Positions 20,865-33,062 of a DNA stretch of 64,000 nucleotides are shown in pieces; the stretch's first letter is position 1; every line of letters starts with the position of its first letter. The DNA comes from Fulvia fulva (taxonomy: Eukaryota > Ascomycota > Dothideomycetes > Mycosphaerellales > Mycosphaerellaceae). A model generated the notes under the pieces. The model made no database searches, had not been told where the DNA came from, and saw only the letters and a list, made by a program, of their open reading frames with translations. The stretch lies in contig NC_063018.1 in the NCBI RefSeq assembly GCF_020509005.1, forward strand, positions 4,278,001-4,342,000, in the 5' to 3' direction. A program made the position numbers and the translations under genes.

Positions 20865-23640
20865 GTCAATCTCTACACTTCTTTAGTAGCTCGTTTAGGA
20901 TCCTATCCGGCCCCGGGGCTTTCTTCGCCGGCAACTTCCTAAATATAGCGGCAACTTCTCCCTCGGACACCTCCTATTAGACCGCGATACTAGGGGCTAG
21001 GGGAGTAGAGCTGTTTATGTCGCTTAGATTAGCCTCGACTAGGGGCGGGAAGAACTTACTAGCTAGTAGACGCGCCTTGGCCTTAGGGTCGCTAACCGGG
21101 CTACTAGGCGATTATAGCGCTAGGATAGAGAAGGAGGGGCCCTATATAGGGTCCTATCGGGCCTATTTTGCTAGCTTCTATATCCTCGCTAGCTTGCCGG
21201 CGATTTCTTTTACTATAGCCCTCTAGCCGACTACTTTCTCCCTCCGTATTATAGCTTTCTTCTATTAGTATACCTCCCTATATACGTTCTAGGCCTCCTC
21301 GCTATAGCTACTCGTCTATACCCGGCGGGCTCTCCTTACTTCTCTTACTACCGTAGTGTACTTCGGCGTCTAGTATAGTTTAGACTATATCGTTAGTTAG
21401 GTAAGCGGAACGTGAAGTAGAGTCTCTTTTCCTATTTCGTCTATTAACCCTTAGACTGCCTCGTCTATCTCGTCTTTACTATTGTATTACTACTACGCGA
21501 TCTAGACTAGCCTCTTAGAGTCGTTAAGGTATACCTAGATATCAGTCTAGTAGGCCTTTCTCTAGTTTAGCTTAGGGGTTCTCGCTAGTATATATTATAT
21601 CTATATCGTAATAGAGGTCCTGACTAGTATATAGTCTAACGACGCCTCGAGTTTATATTCGACCCTATAGTAGGTTACTATATAGTAGTAGCTATCTAAG
21701 ATCTAGGAGAGGTCGATCGTACCTTAGAGTCCCCCTCTCTTCTAGGTACCTAGGTCCTTCGGGGTATTAAGGGCAATTACGTTACTCGCTATTAAGTCGA
21801 GTACTTCGTCGGCTATAGGGTACGGCTATATAAGGCTTTCCTAGGAAGGGTAGTATATATTAAAGTCTCCTACTATGATATAGTACCCTTGTCTCTTAAG
21901 CGTACTGTCTAGGTGTCTATAGACCCTAAGGTCGCGGCTAGACCTCGAGGCTAGCGGTTATATATATAGGTTGTGTATCTAGGTACTATCTACGTAGAGG
22001 GAGGTAATATCGCCCCCGCCTTCTTTATCTATATAGTATACTACCTCCTAGTCGGATTCTAGTATGTCCTTACTAATATAGAAGCACGTACGGGGTCTAC
22101 CGTCGCCTCGTAGGTATATCGTATAGCCTAGTAACTTATAGGTCGTTAGTCTCTTATAGTACGGGTTAATCTATAGCTCCTAGATTACTAGGACGTAGTA
22201 GACGTACGGATCCGCCTCGTATAGGAAATAGTTCTAGACTATATCCTTACTATAGTTAACGTTATACTAGATAATACTAAGCGTATCGAGGCTAGTTATC
22301 GGTATCGACAATTATTTCCTCTATAGCGTCCTATATCCTACTGCCTTATACGTCCTAGTCTACGCCTATCGGCTATATACTAAAGGGGAGCCGGGCCTAG
22401 TTAGATTCCCTCGCCGTAGCTAGTAGAGTACGTAGCCTCCCGTACGCCCTAGGTTACGTATCCTTTATATTATTCTTAGCCCTAGGGTGCTTATACCCGA
22501 CCGCCGCTAGCTAGTTCCGGTATAGGCTAGCCTTACGGTCGCCGTAGAATCTTAGGGCGACGGTTCTATTTGTAATTACCTTGTTTTTCGCTAGTTTCCG
22601 CTATAGGTATTCCGCGCTATACGATAGGTAGTACCCTAGACAGTTCGCGTACTGTCTCGTAGCCGATATATAGTCCCTAGATATATAGTCTCCTATATAG
22701 TTCGAGTAGGCCTACTTGTTTATATATATATAGGTTTAGTGTCTATACTATTAGCATTTGAAGCATTAGAGGACACGAAAGGATAAGGAGTACTTTTCTA
22801 CTATCTTAAGGCTATATTACTAGATTAGGCCTTATTCTATCGCTAGATCCGCCGCTTTCGCGTCTTATAGCTATACTATTAGCGCCGAGGCCTTCTTGCC
22901 TTCTAGCTATTTCCTATAGAGCCAAGTCGCCTTCTAGATTAGAGAGTTAAGAGTGACCGGGTTGTCCTCTTAGAGAGTACGTAGGTAACCTTAGTTAGTT
23001 AGGTCGAACTCCTTAGGTATGTCGTAGACTAGGATCGTAAATTACTTCGTTTAGACCTTCGCTAATACCGTAACCTAAGATACCTACTATAGTTATACCT
23101 CTAGGTACCTCCTAGTAGTAGTAGAGCTAGTATAGATCTATAGAGTACCGTTAGACTATTAGTTCACTACGACCACCCCTAGTTAATTAATTCGTTAGGC
23201 GAGCTCCTTATTTAATAGCTTCGTAACTTTAGCCTAGTCTTCCTTTACTATAATACGGATCGTAACTATATCGTACGTTAGGCGGGGGCCTAGTATCGAT
23301 ACCGCGACCGATACCTAGCTATAGGGGTGTTAATTCCGGGTGGCCTTACTAATCGCCTAAGACGTCGTCCTTATTTCTTATTGCCCTCGGTAATACGATA
23401 GTATAAGCGCCGTATATAGCTAAGTGATCATTACCTATAGAGACCGGTATAGGAGCTAATCGTTAGTTTCTATACTTTTTACGTCCTCTATAAGTTGCTA
23501 CTAGTGATCTTAGGGGAGCTTTGCCTATAGAGCTATAGGCGCTAGTAGTACCGTAGCCTAGGCTACTATTACCTAGGAGTTACCTAATATAGCTAGGCAC
23601 CTCCGCGGCATTTAGAGCTAAAGGAATAGGGTAAAGAGAA
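20865..23640 (-). mobile_element. LINE-1, 5' half: RIP-mutated ORF1 and endonuclease region
   Basis: Continuation of the LINE interrupted by Gypsy-1. On the minus strand the AP-type endonuclease lies at about 22,330-21,700; a GDFNIYYPSW block (the GDFN motif of LINE endonucleases) is at about 21,865-21,835. The damaged zinc-knuckle region of ORF1 is near 22,800-22,600 (repeated C/Y substitutions at Cys positions, from TGC/TGT to TAC/TAT). ORF1 probably extends to about 23,600. Without the 6.97-kb Gypsy insertion the LINE is about 4.8 kb. The exact 5' end is not defined. Confidence 0.8.
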
Positions 23641-23649
23641 CTTTAAGCT

Positions 23650-25602
23650 ATCCAAATTAAATAAGGTAGAACTCCCTTAATTCTAGGGGTAGTGGCCTAC
23701 TTTATAGATTGTTAGAATAGCCTTAATAAGAGCTTTCGAATATATCGTATTTTACGAGTATATAGTAATATCTATATATATAGATGACATTCTAATTGCT
23801 ACACTAAAGTTAATAGATGTTCTCTAGTTTAAAAGAGAACTTAGCAAGATCTTTAAGATTAAAGATCTAGGTGAACCTAAAAAGATCCTTAGTATAAGAG
23901 TTATAAGGGATAGGAAGAGAGGAATCCTAAAACTTGACTAAGGACACTTTATTAGGGACAGCCTAGCTAAGATAGGAATGAACTATAAGAAGGTAGTACC
24001 TATATACTTACCTATAGATAGCTATAAGGCCCTTGAACTTTCAAGATATATAGATAAGAGGTGTAACAAGGCAGAGTACTAGAGTATTAATAGTACTTAG
24101 ATATAGCTAGTAATAATCACAAGGCTAGACATTGCTTTTACCCTAGGAAGGATAAGCTCATTTGTAAGTAACCTATCTACCTACTATATAAAGGCTTTAA
24201 AGAAGATCACTAGGTACCTAAGATCATACCCTAATCTAGGACTTTAGTTCTTAAAGTCTAGGAAAGGACACCTTATTAGATACTATAATTCTGATTATAT
24301 AATAGACAAAGTAGACAGAGTCTCAATCCTTAGGTATGTCTTCTTCCTCTATAGGGCACTAGTTTCTTAGATAAGTAAGAAGCAAAAGTCTGTAGCAACA
24401 TCTATAATAGAGGCTAAATATATAGCTATAAATATATATACGAAGCAGTCCTTATTCCTAGCTTTACTACTAAGAGAAATGGATTGTCTAGAGTTAGTAG
24501 GAGACTGTTCCTATTAACTAAGAATCACTAGAAACTAGGAGACTATATCAAATTTAAGACTAGTCTAATTAAGAGGTGACAATCAAGCTGCCCTCACCCT
24601 AGTAAAAGATGTATATATTTATAACAAGTCGAAGCACATTGACATTGCCTATAACGCTATTAGGAAACTTTAGTAGAGGAGGCTTATTGCTATTAAGTAC
24701 ACCCCAACCTCTAAGATAGTTATAGACGGGTTTATAAAACTAAAGACAAGTCTATACTTCTAGAGGTTTATAAGCTAGCTTAACCTATTATAAAAAGGTC
24801 CAAGTACTATTAACAGGAAGTGAGCAGACTATAACCTCCTATACGAGATGAGTAGGAGTGTTAAGATGTAGTATCTTAAAGGGAGTCAACAATCAGGAAG
24901 TGATCTAGTAGCCTAAGGCATCTACAATAACTTAGCTTATAGGGAGATACCTTCTCTCCCCTTTAGCTTAGATAGACATCCAACACATTCAACATATTAG
25001 TTCCTAATATATTACTATATGCTCGTGCTATTAGTTAGTTAAAGATTAATCTCTTACTCTACTCCGCTACTATCAATCCGTATCTATTTAATATCTATCT
25101 AAGAATTAAAGAGATACTCTTAAGAAGGGTATATAGGTAACTTATTTATATTACCTTATTCTTAGCGGCTACTATATTAGGTTTAATAGGCTAATACCTA
25201 TATATACGCCGGATCGCGGTAAGTAATAGTTCCCGTTATTGTATTAATATACTATAGATTAGAATAGTAGTAAGAAAGAGATAGATATTTATTTACCTTA
25301 AGAGTAGTCTATTTATATACTATAAGCTACGGCTCTTACTATATAAGCTATTAGATTATAGTAGTAGTACGGTAACCCCTATATATTTTACGAGTCCTTA
25401 GTAGTATTAATACCTTAAATTATATTATCTATTTTAGCTAATCCGAGTACTTTAGAGTCTCTATATCGTATTGTCTTACTATAAGCTACGGTAAGAGAAT
25501 ATATATTCTAGAGAAGCCTTAGTTACGTACTGAAGTAGCCGATCTTAACTTCTAATATACTAGGGGGCCCTATTACTTTCCTAATCGTAGTATAGTAGAT
25601 AC
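23650..25602 (+). mobile_element. Copia-A: RIP-damaged Copia RT/RNase H and 3' flank
   Basis: The plus strand shows Copia RT with IYIDDILIAT near 23,770-23,800, then FKIKDLGEPKKILSIRV, TRLDIAFTLGRISSFVSN and the RNase H block KSVATSIIEAKYIAI near 24,385-24,430. Gln and Trp positions are repeatedly replaced by stops (CAG/CAA to TAG/TAA, TGG to TAG). Gag, integrase and the N-terminal RT are missing. From about 24,900 to 25,602 the sequence is non-coding TA-rich DNA that may hold the element's 3' LTR, whose ends I could not define. Confidence 0.8.
25598..25602. repeat. Target-site duplication of Copia-B, left copy
   Basis: gatac before the left LTR, repeated at 37,300-37,304 after the right LTR. 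Confidence 0.9.
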
Positions 25603-25836
25603 TATTAAATAGGTACGAGTTGCGTAGTAGTAGAAGACGGCGGATTATACGAAAGACGAAGAAGGACCTAATAGGATAGCGTGTATCTATATATAGTATC
25701 GCCGGTGTTAGTATAGGTAGATACTAGGTATCCGGATGTTTGCTAGCCTATAGGCTAGCAAACCCTAGTTACGTAATTTAGTCACATGACACACCTACAC
25801 CTACATGCTTGTCCTACGGCCTATATGTTCTCAACA
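25603..25836 (-). repeat. Copia-B 3' LTR (234 bp)
   Basis: Begins tattaaatagg (RIP-altered TG) and ends ttctcaaca; aligns without gaps to 37,066-37,299 and 8,810-9,043. Confidence 0.9.
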
Positions 25837-27363
25837 CTCCTACTTAGGCTATATAGTCTCCTACAATCCCTTTACGTAAGCTAGAGCTGCCTTATAAAGT
25901 TTTAGAACTACTAGCTATTAAGGGGCTTTATTAACCTATTAGTAGCTATGTCCTTTATATAGTAGTAGTCCACTATAATCTTCTTCTACTACTAGCGATG
26001 TCTGACATAGTTATATATAACATTAATATACTTTGACCTTTTATATATATAGGCATCTTTAATAAGTGTTAAAGCGGCTTAGTTGTTACCTATAAGCTTG
26101 ACTAGCCTTAGCTCGTTAATAGTGCCCTTACTTACCCTTATACTCGGCTAGAAAGAGCTCTTTCCTACTAGTTCTAGGCACCCTATTTCCCTAAGGATAG
26201 CAGCAAGAAATTGTGACTACTTTACGGCTACGTTCATAGCTATAAACTCAGCTTCTATTATTAATATTATAATAGACTTCTGCTTCCTACTTATCTAGGA
26301 CATAGGTAATCTATAAAGGAACCACACGTATCCTAGAGTTGAGACTCTATCCACTTTGTCTATAGCGTAGTTAGAGTCCGAGTATCCCTAGAGATTGCCC
26401 CCTCCCTTTCTATATATAAGACCTAGGTCTAGGTACGACCGTAGGTATCGGGAGAGCTTCTTCAAAGCCTTTATATACTACTACGAGGGATTAGCAACAT
26501 ATAAGCTAATTCTTCTAAGGGTGAATGCTAAGTCTGGCCTTGTTATTATTATTAGCTATATCTAGGTACTATTATAGCTCTAGTAATCCTATTTGTTGTA
26601 CCTCTTATCTATAGGTACCGTAGGTCCTAAGTGCTCGTAGCTCTCTATAGGTGAGTAGGTTAGCGTAGCCTTCTCTCTAGCTATGTTCATCTTGGCTAAG
26701 TTAGCGTAGACATAGTGTCCTTAATCAAGCTTTAAAGTGCCTTAGGACCTGTCTCTTATAATCCTTATTCTAAGGATCTTCGTAGGTTCACTAAGATCTT
26801 TAATCTTAAACACTTTTCTAAGCTTAGCCTTAAACTACTGAACATCTAATAGCTTCGGAGCTACAATAGGTATGTCATCTATATAGGTAAGGACTATAAG
26901 GTCTCTATCCGTATAGATAAGTAGGTATAGATCTACCTAGGACTAGGTAAATCTAATCTTCTCTAGCTTCGTAACATAGAGCTTGTTCTAGTCTCTAGCT
27001 GCTTACTTCAGCCTATAAAGGCTTTGTAGGACCTTAAACACTATGTTTAGAGGTGCTTTAACTCCTAGGGTTAGGATCATATAGATGTCTTTAAGGAGGC
27101 TACTTTAGGTAAAAGCATTATTTATATCTACTAGGTGCATCTCGAGATCTCTCTTACACACTACTACTATCAATACTCGGAGAGTATTATGTCTAATAGT
27201 AGGTACAAAGGTCTCTTCGAAGTCAACCCTATATTTCTATAAAAACCCTCTTATAACTAGTCTTGCCTTAAACTTCTTAATAGCTCTACTAATCATTCTT
27301 TTTATATTAAAGACCTACCTAGAAGTAATTAGATTAGTACCCTTTAGCGGTACAACTACTTCC

Positions 27364-27368
27364 TAGGT
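27364..27368. repeat. Target-site duplication of Gypsy-2, left copy
   Basis: taggt, repeated at 33,506-33,510. Confidence 0.95.
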
Positions 27369-27811
27369 TGTCAGGGCGAGAGCCTGGCCTATAAGATATA
27401 AGGGTGAAAGCGAGAATGTAGGTGCGAAGTGCAGATGCAAAAGGGCATGGTATGATTGCTACACAAAACAAAAGACGAAGAAAGCAAGAGAGGCCTGGGG
27501 AAGGCCAGATATTTATACGCGACCCTCGCGAGTGCGTGTCCCCGCATTAATAGGGCTAACCCGTGCGAAGCCGCGCTCAGCAGCTTTGCTCAAAACCTTA
27601 TTCCAACCTGCCCTACGATCCGAGTCTTCCACGTGCTTCAAGGTTTGGTAGAGGGGTGAATCTGGAGGGCTGGGTCCCGTAGTGAATGTTGCGGGGCATG
27701 TGATTCTTGGCGTTCACACACCAAGCTGGACTGTCACTTCTTGACGACTTCTGAGCGCTCTGAGACTCTTCTGTCCCCACCTTCTGTACACTCTGTGGGG
27801 AGACCATGACA
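27369..27811 (-). repeat. Gypsy-2 3' LTR (443 bp)
   Basis: Same length as 33,063-33,505. Six differences from that copy, all in its first 185 bp on the plus strand: three G to A in TpG context near 27,389-27,397, and three C to T in CpA context near 27,419, 27,547 and 27,550. Confidence 0.95.
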
Positions 27812-30800
27812 GTAGCCCCCCCGAACAAAGCTGAGTTCCTACGAAGCCGTAGTAGTTCCACATATCGAGGATGTTCAGCTTCAGTACCAGGCCTAGGCCT
27901 GATGTCATGGTCGATACACCATTGGTAAGCCCCGTCGAAAAGCTCAGATTCGAAGAGCCTGCCGATGTTGACTTCTGGGCCGTCTGCGCGGGCGTGGTAT
28001 TCTTCGATTGCTTGACGATTGAAGATGATATGTTGGATAGGTTCCCATGAGGTATCCCACTCAGGGCAACCTTGCCATTCGACTTCATACTTGATCGGCG
28101 GTAGTCCTTCAACGTCGTTGGGCTCTACGCGGATTCCCCGGATCTTGCGGACGGCATAGTCGTCAGAAGGTAGGTTAACAGGCTCGTCGACTTCTACTTC
28201 ATCGGGAGGACCTGGCATGTCTTGGTTTTGGTTCGGGAATGGGTCCTCAGCCGACGGCCGAAGGCGTACGGGATGGAAGACGTCGTGGATCTTTATGTTC
28301 GCAGGAAGAGCTAGACGGTAGGCGTGTGAACTGATACGCTCGGTGATCTCAAAAGGACCTAGGTTCTTCCAGTTCAGCTTCTTGGAGGGGCGGTCTGTCT
28401 TGATGTTCTTGGAGTTGAGGTAGACCATATCGCCTACTTGGTAGTCGGGAGCTGGCTGGCGACGACGATTGGCTTGATCCTCGTAGATTGCTTGTGCGTA
28501 CACCATCTCGTCGTGAACTTCTTCATAGATCTGTGAGAGCATAGTAGCGAACTCGTCTGCTGCTTGCTCGTTTGCGTCTTCGGTAGGCGGGAGAGGTTCT
28601 TCTGGTTCCATGCCTGTACGAGGGTGGTAACCTCTCGTAGTATAGAAGGGAGAGTAGCCAGTAGTCTCCGAGTCCCAGTTACGAGTAGCGAACTCTACCG
28701 CAGGGATATGCTGAGGCCAATCCTTCTGGTGGTAGTCGACGAAGCAACGAAGGACCTGCTCGAGGATAGCGTTCGTAATTTCGGTCTGGCCGTCGGTCTG
28801 TGGCTGAAAACTGGTCGAGAGGTTATGCTTGATGCCTAGGATAGCACACAGACGCTTCCAGAAGTGCGAGATGAACTGGGTGCCTCTGTCAGAGGTGATG
28901 CTATCCGGGAGGCCTTGAAAGCGCCAGACGAATTCGTAGAACAAGCGAGCAGTCTCCTTTGCGGTCATGCTCCAGCACGGGATCATGTACCGGTCCTTGG
29001 AGTGACGGTCCACGATCACTAGAAGGGCCTTTGCTTTCACGCCGCTGAAGGTCTTGCCGTGAGGAAGATCGGTGATAAAGTCCATAGTGATGTGCTTCCA
29101 CGGACGATCAGGAGCCGGGAGAGGGTGCAAGAGACCGTGGGGACGGTGGCGGTTAGCTTTGGCTCTTCGGCAAGTAGCGCAGTTCAGCACGTAGCGGCGG
29201 ACGTCCTTCCAGGAATGCGGCCACCAGTAATACCTAGCGAGGAGCTTGTGGGTCTTGGCTACGCCTGGGTGACCCCCAGAGGCGGAGTCGTGGATGATTT
29301 GAAGAATCTCAGCTCGGATATTAGAGCCTTCGGGCTGCGGTACGTAAAGCTTCTTACGGAAGTAGACGACACCTTCCTGGAGCTCGCACTCGGACAGCGA
29401 GAAGCCCGGGAATGTCCTCGCGCCAGATCTAAGGGCCTGAACTAACTCTTGGGCGTCTATGTCGGCATCGTACGCTGTTCGTACTCGTGCCATGATGCCT
29501 TCGGGCTGCTCCTCATTATCAAACCCCTCAAAGTCTGATTCGGATGAGCCGTCGGTCGTTACTGAGCCCTCTTCATCGTCGTTCAAGTCCTCAGCGTCCG
29601 AGGCGTATTCTTCAGGCTCGGATTCATCGTCACTCTCGTCAAGGTAGGCAGGAGCGAGCACGAGAGTAGCAAAGGAAGCGGCGAGCGTAGGCTGGCCGTT
29701 CGATAGGTACTCTCGAAGCTCGGAAGAGAGGTTGTGCTCTTTGATGACTTGTTGCCCTGCGATTTGCCGGCCCCCTCTTCGATCAACTGGAGAGTCTCCA
29801 GGGCGGCGGGTAAGGGCGTCGGCCATCGAGTTGGCCTTGCCGGGCGTGTACGAGATCACGAAGTTGAACCGGGAGAGGAACTCGCTCCAGCGGGCCTGGC
29901 GACGATTGAGCAGCTTGCTCTTCATAAAGTAGACGAGGTTCTTATGGTCGGAGCTTACTTGGACGGGCATAGCAGAGCCTTCGAGCTCGGGGCGCCACTC
30001 TTCGAAAGCTTTGACGATGGCGAGAAGCTCCTTGTCGTAGATCTCGTAGTTACACTCCGTGGCGGTCAACTTCTTGGAGAGGAAGGCGACAGGTAACCAG
30101 GGGGATTCAGGCGAGCGGCGTTGTAGCAGGACACCGCCCACCACGCCGTCGGATGCGTCGGTCTCTACACGGGTCTCCAGTTCGAAATCGAAGTGCTGTA
30201 GAAGCGGGTTCTCAACAAACTTCGCTTTGAGCAAGTCAAAAGCCTCCTGGCATTCGTCGGTCCAGGCGAACTTCTCACCCTTGCGCGTGAGCTTCGTCAA
30301 AGGGCGTACCACGCCCGAAAATGCGTGGATGAAGCGGCGGTAGAAGTTGGCAAAGCCTAGGAAACCCTGGACCTCTTTGACGTTCGTAGGAGCATCCCAT
30401 TCGACGATAGCGTCGATCTTCTCTTGGTCCATCTTGATGCCGTCTGCGGTAATGATCAAACCAAGGAACTTGACTTCGGTCTTCTCAAACTCGCACTTGT
30501 CGATATCGAGCTGCAAGCCGGCGTCTGCGAGCTTCTGAAGGACCTTACAGACGTGCTCGCGGTGCTCCTCCTTGGTCTCGCTGTAGACTAGGATGTCGTC
30601 GATGTAGGCAGTGCAGAACTGATCGAGGAACTCCTGAAGGATGTCGTTAATGAAGTTCTAGAAGGTACTAGGCCCGTTACAAACGCCGAAGGGCATAACG
30701 AGCGACTCGAACAGCCCGTAGCGAGTACGGAAGGCTGTGAGATACTCGTGTCCTTCTGCCATTCGTAACTTGTTGAACGCAGCGATGACATCGAGCTTGG

Positions 30801-31824
30801 TGAAGTACTTGGCCTTAGAGAGGCGCTCGAGCGTCTCCTGAATCAACGGTATTGGGTAGCGGTTCTTCTTTGTAACAGCGTTCAAGCCTCGGTAGTCTAC
30901 GCAGAAGCGTAGACCACCGCCGGGCTTCTTGACGAACATGACGGGACTGCCAGCGCTGGAACGGCTCGCTCGAATGAACCCCTTCTTTAGGTTCTCTTCG
31001 AGGTATCTCTTGAGGACGATAAGCTCTTCTCGGGACATGGAATATAACGGTCCGAACGGTGTCTCTGCACCTTCTTCTAGCTCAATCTTGTGGTCGTGAG
31101 GGCGATGAGGAGGCAGCTCGTCTGCGGCTTTAGCATCGAATACGTGGAGGATGTGGTGTGCCCAAGGAGGGACCTTCGTAGCAGGGTCGGTAGGTGTACG
31201 CTTCTTGTCGAGCTTCTCGAGGGCGATGTCGATATCGCGGAGAGAGGCGGCGAAGACTTGAGCTTTGGGCTGCTTAGCAGCAGTGGTGAAGGCAGCGGCG
31301 TTCACCTGGAAGATCTTGGTATACTCAGGACCGCGCTGAGGCGGCGGAGAAGGCGGAGGTGCCGGAGGAACTTCTGGAGGGAAGCTGACAGTAAGGGAAG
31401 TCCAGTCGATGATAGGTCGGTGTCGTCTGAACCAGGGGAGGCCGAGGATAAACTTCTGATGCGGTAGGGACGTAAGGAAGCTGGTGATCGACATACGCTT
31501 GCCTCCGAGGGTGATTGACGTGTGTACAACATGAGTAATCTTACCAGTGGTAGTCTCCGTGCCGTCAAAGAGTTCAAGGGTGCGAGGGTACTTAAGTTCC
31601 TGGGGTTCGAGGTTGAGAGAGGTCGCGAGTTTATAGTCCATAAAAGACTCGCCTAGTGCGCCAGTGTCCATGAGAGTGAGATTGGAAGAAGAGAGTTTCT
31701 TTGAGCCGATATTTACATTCGTGACGAACGGTTTGCAAGCGTGGTCCTTGCCCGTCTCGTCGTACAGGTCTAGCTGTGCTGTATTGATCCTCAACTTCTT
31801 TCCTCTCTTCACTTTCGGTAAACG
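27613..31824 (-). pseudogene. pol: Gypsy-2 Pol polyprotein interrupted by one amber codon
   Basis: The frame is open after a TAA at 31,825-31,827. Protease DTG lies at about 31,669-31,660 (LTLMDTGALGE). RT follows with FCVDYRGLNAVTKKNRYPIP and MPFGVCNGPSTF; an in-frame TAG comes next (30,658-30,660), and beyond it the catalytic YIDDIL block (about 30,606-30,589) in the same frame. RNase H ([18 protein letters not shown]), integrase (GGHPGVAKTHK, CATCRRAKA, MDFITDLP, SDRGTQF, QTDGQTEITN) and a chromodomain (YAVRKIRG, YEVEWQGCPEWDTSWEP, about 28,150-28,020) follow. The frame continues into the 3' LTR, stopping at 27,613. There is no ATG before the protease, so expression needs frameshifting or readthrough from gag. 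The amber codon alone would abolish a full Pol. Confidence 0.93.
27816..27822 (-). promoter_or_regulatory. Gypsy-2 polypurine tract (G run)
   Basis: On the minus strand a run of seven G, preceded by C, lies four bases before the 3' LTR (ctac between). It is the only purine run at the expected place, though short, and it lies inside the pol frame. Confidence 0.45.
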
Positions 31825-31859
31825 TTATTCTTGGTCTTCATCGCGTCGATGAGGAAGAC

Positions 31860-33020
31860 CTAGGCTTTTTCCTGCTCAGCGGGAGCAGCAGTAGCAGGCT
31901 CGATAGCGCCGACAGCGCCGCGAACCGGGTTGCGGGCGTTACGGGCAGCGAGCTGCGGACAGTTAGCTGCGATGTGGCCTGGACCGCCGCAGTAGGTGCA
32001 GAGTCCGGCCTGGCGACGGCGAAGCTTCTCTTCGGGAGTAAGCTTACCGTTAACGAGGCCCTGGACTCGAGGGACGGCGGCACCAGCGCTGAGATCCATA
32101 GCGTCACCTACAGAGACGGGAGGGAGAGCCGTAGGAGCGGCGGCGCCTAGTGGAGCAGCGAAGTGGCTTCCGGGACCACGAGGCTGACGACCTTGAGAAC
32201 GGGAAGCGAGGAGAGAGGCGGTGTGTTTCATGTTGGAGTCGAGGCGCTGGCAGGTCTCGACGAGCTCACGGAAGCTCATAGCACCAACGTCCTTGTCCTC
32301 GAGGGCTCGAAGAAGCTCTGCTGACAAACCACGGCGGAGAGTGCTCTTCTTGGTCTCTTCGTTGTAGCCGGTGAACCCGATGTCGCGGTTGAAGGCCGCG
32401 AGGTACTCGGCGAAGCTCTTGTTCTTCTGGAGGAGGTTGTGGATGGCGTTCTGGGCGGTGGCTCTACGGTCTGGATCACCAAAGGCAGCACGGAGGTCCT
32501 GCATCAAGGTGAGGACGTCCGGGCAGCCGATAGTCTGCGTGGCGTTGTCGATGTAGTGTTGTACCTGAGCCGCGGCGTCTCCCCGAAGGAGGGAGAAGAC
32601 GTACGTGACTTTGTCCTTCTCTTGCGGAAAGTGGTCGGCATTAGCCAACAGCTTGATGGTGAGCTGTGTCTCAAATGCCTCAAACTTGCTCTTGTTGCCG
32701 TCGAACTCGTCTGGGTCGTTGACCTTCTTAGAGAAGTGCTGGCGGCGGTTGTCGTCGGCGTGCGGGGCGAGGTTCTGGAAGGTGTTCACAATACCTTGAA
32801 GGTATGTTGCTTGGTTGTTTGCTTGCTCGACCTGCTGGGCGGTCTCGCGGAAAGAGGAGACGGTGCGGTTGATGAGAGCGTAGGCGGTGTCGGGGTTGGC
32901 GTTTGCCCAGGCACCGAAGGCAGCGGCGTTCGAGAAGGGGATGTCAGTCCACTCACTGAAGTGGAATGGAGTGTCTTGGTTGTCGAGGTTGACACCTCTA
33001 TCGGTGGCGTGGTCACCCAT
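31860..33020 (-). CDS. gag: Gypsy-2 Gag polyprotein (386 aa)
   Basis: Starts at the ATG at 33,020, the first ATG inside the element past the primer site; a longer frame from 33,134 would begin in the LTR. Residues 65-260 have the gag capsid pattern (FDGNKSKFEAFETQLTIKL, then VTYVFSLLRGDAAAQVQHYI, then FAEYLAAFNRDIGFTGY). One CCHC knuckle, CTYCGGPGHIAANC, lies at about residues 348-361. The tail is Ala/Pro-rich. It ends with TAG at 31,860-31,862. Pol lies in the -1 frame but has its own stop at 31,825, so in this copy no frameshift inside gag can reach pol without meeting TAA. Both stops could be RIP-type changes; that is inference. Confidence 0.93.
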   Translation of the reverse strand: MGDHATDRGVNLDNQDTPFHFSEWTDIPFSNAAAFGAWANANPDTAYALINRTVSSFRETAQQVEQANNQATYLQGIVNTFQNLAPHADDNRRQHFSKKVNDPDEFDGNKSKFEAFETQLTIKLLANADHFPQEKDKVTYVFSLLRGDAAAQVQHYIDNATQTIGCPDVLTLMQDLRAAFGDPDRRATAQNAIHNLLQKNKSFAEYLAAFNRDIGFTGYNEETKKSTLRRGLSAELLRALEDKDVGAMSFRELVETCQRLDSNMKHTASLLASRSQGRQPRGPGSHFAAPLGAAAPTALPPVSVGDAMDLSAGAAVPRVQGLVNGKLTPEEKLRRRQAGLCTYCGGPGHIAANCPQLAARNARNPVRGAVGAIEPATAAPAEQEKA

Positions 33021-33051
33021 GAGGATGACTCGAGTGGTTGACGGTTTGTTG

Positions 33052-33060
33052 GTCTTTTGT
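33052..33060 (-). promoter_or_regulatory. Gypsy-2 primer-binding site, self-priming type
   Basis: On the minus strand acaaaagac lies two bases after the 5' LTR. It is complementary to gtcttttgt in the LTR (plus 33,162-33,170), about 33 bp downstream of a clear TATA box, where the RNA 5' end is expected. This is the same arrangement as in Gypsy-1. Confidence 0.65.
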
Positions 33061-33062
33061 GA

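Noticed and set aside
30658..30660. Programmed stop readthrough in Gypsy-2 RT
   Set aside because: Stop sits inside the conserved RT core in CpA context with no readthrough signal; a RIP-type nonsense mutation is simpler.
32439..33041. 200-codon plus-strand frame inside Gypsy-2
   Set aside because: It is the exact antisense of the gag coding sequence and shows the low-complexity Val/Gly/Leu pattern of a shadow frame; no Cys motif or helix pattern as in the Gypsy-1 antisense gene.
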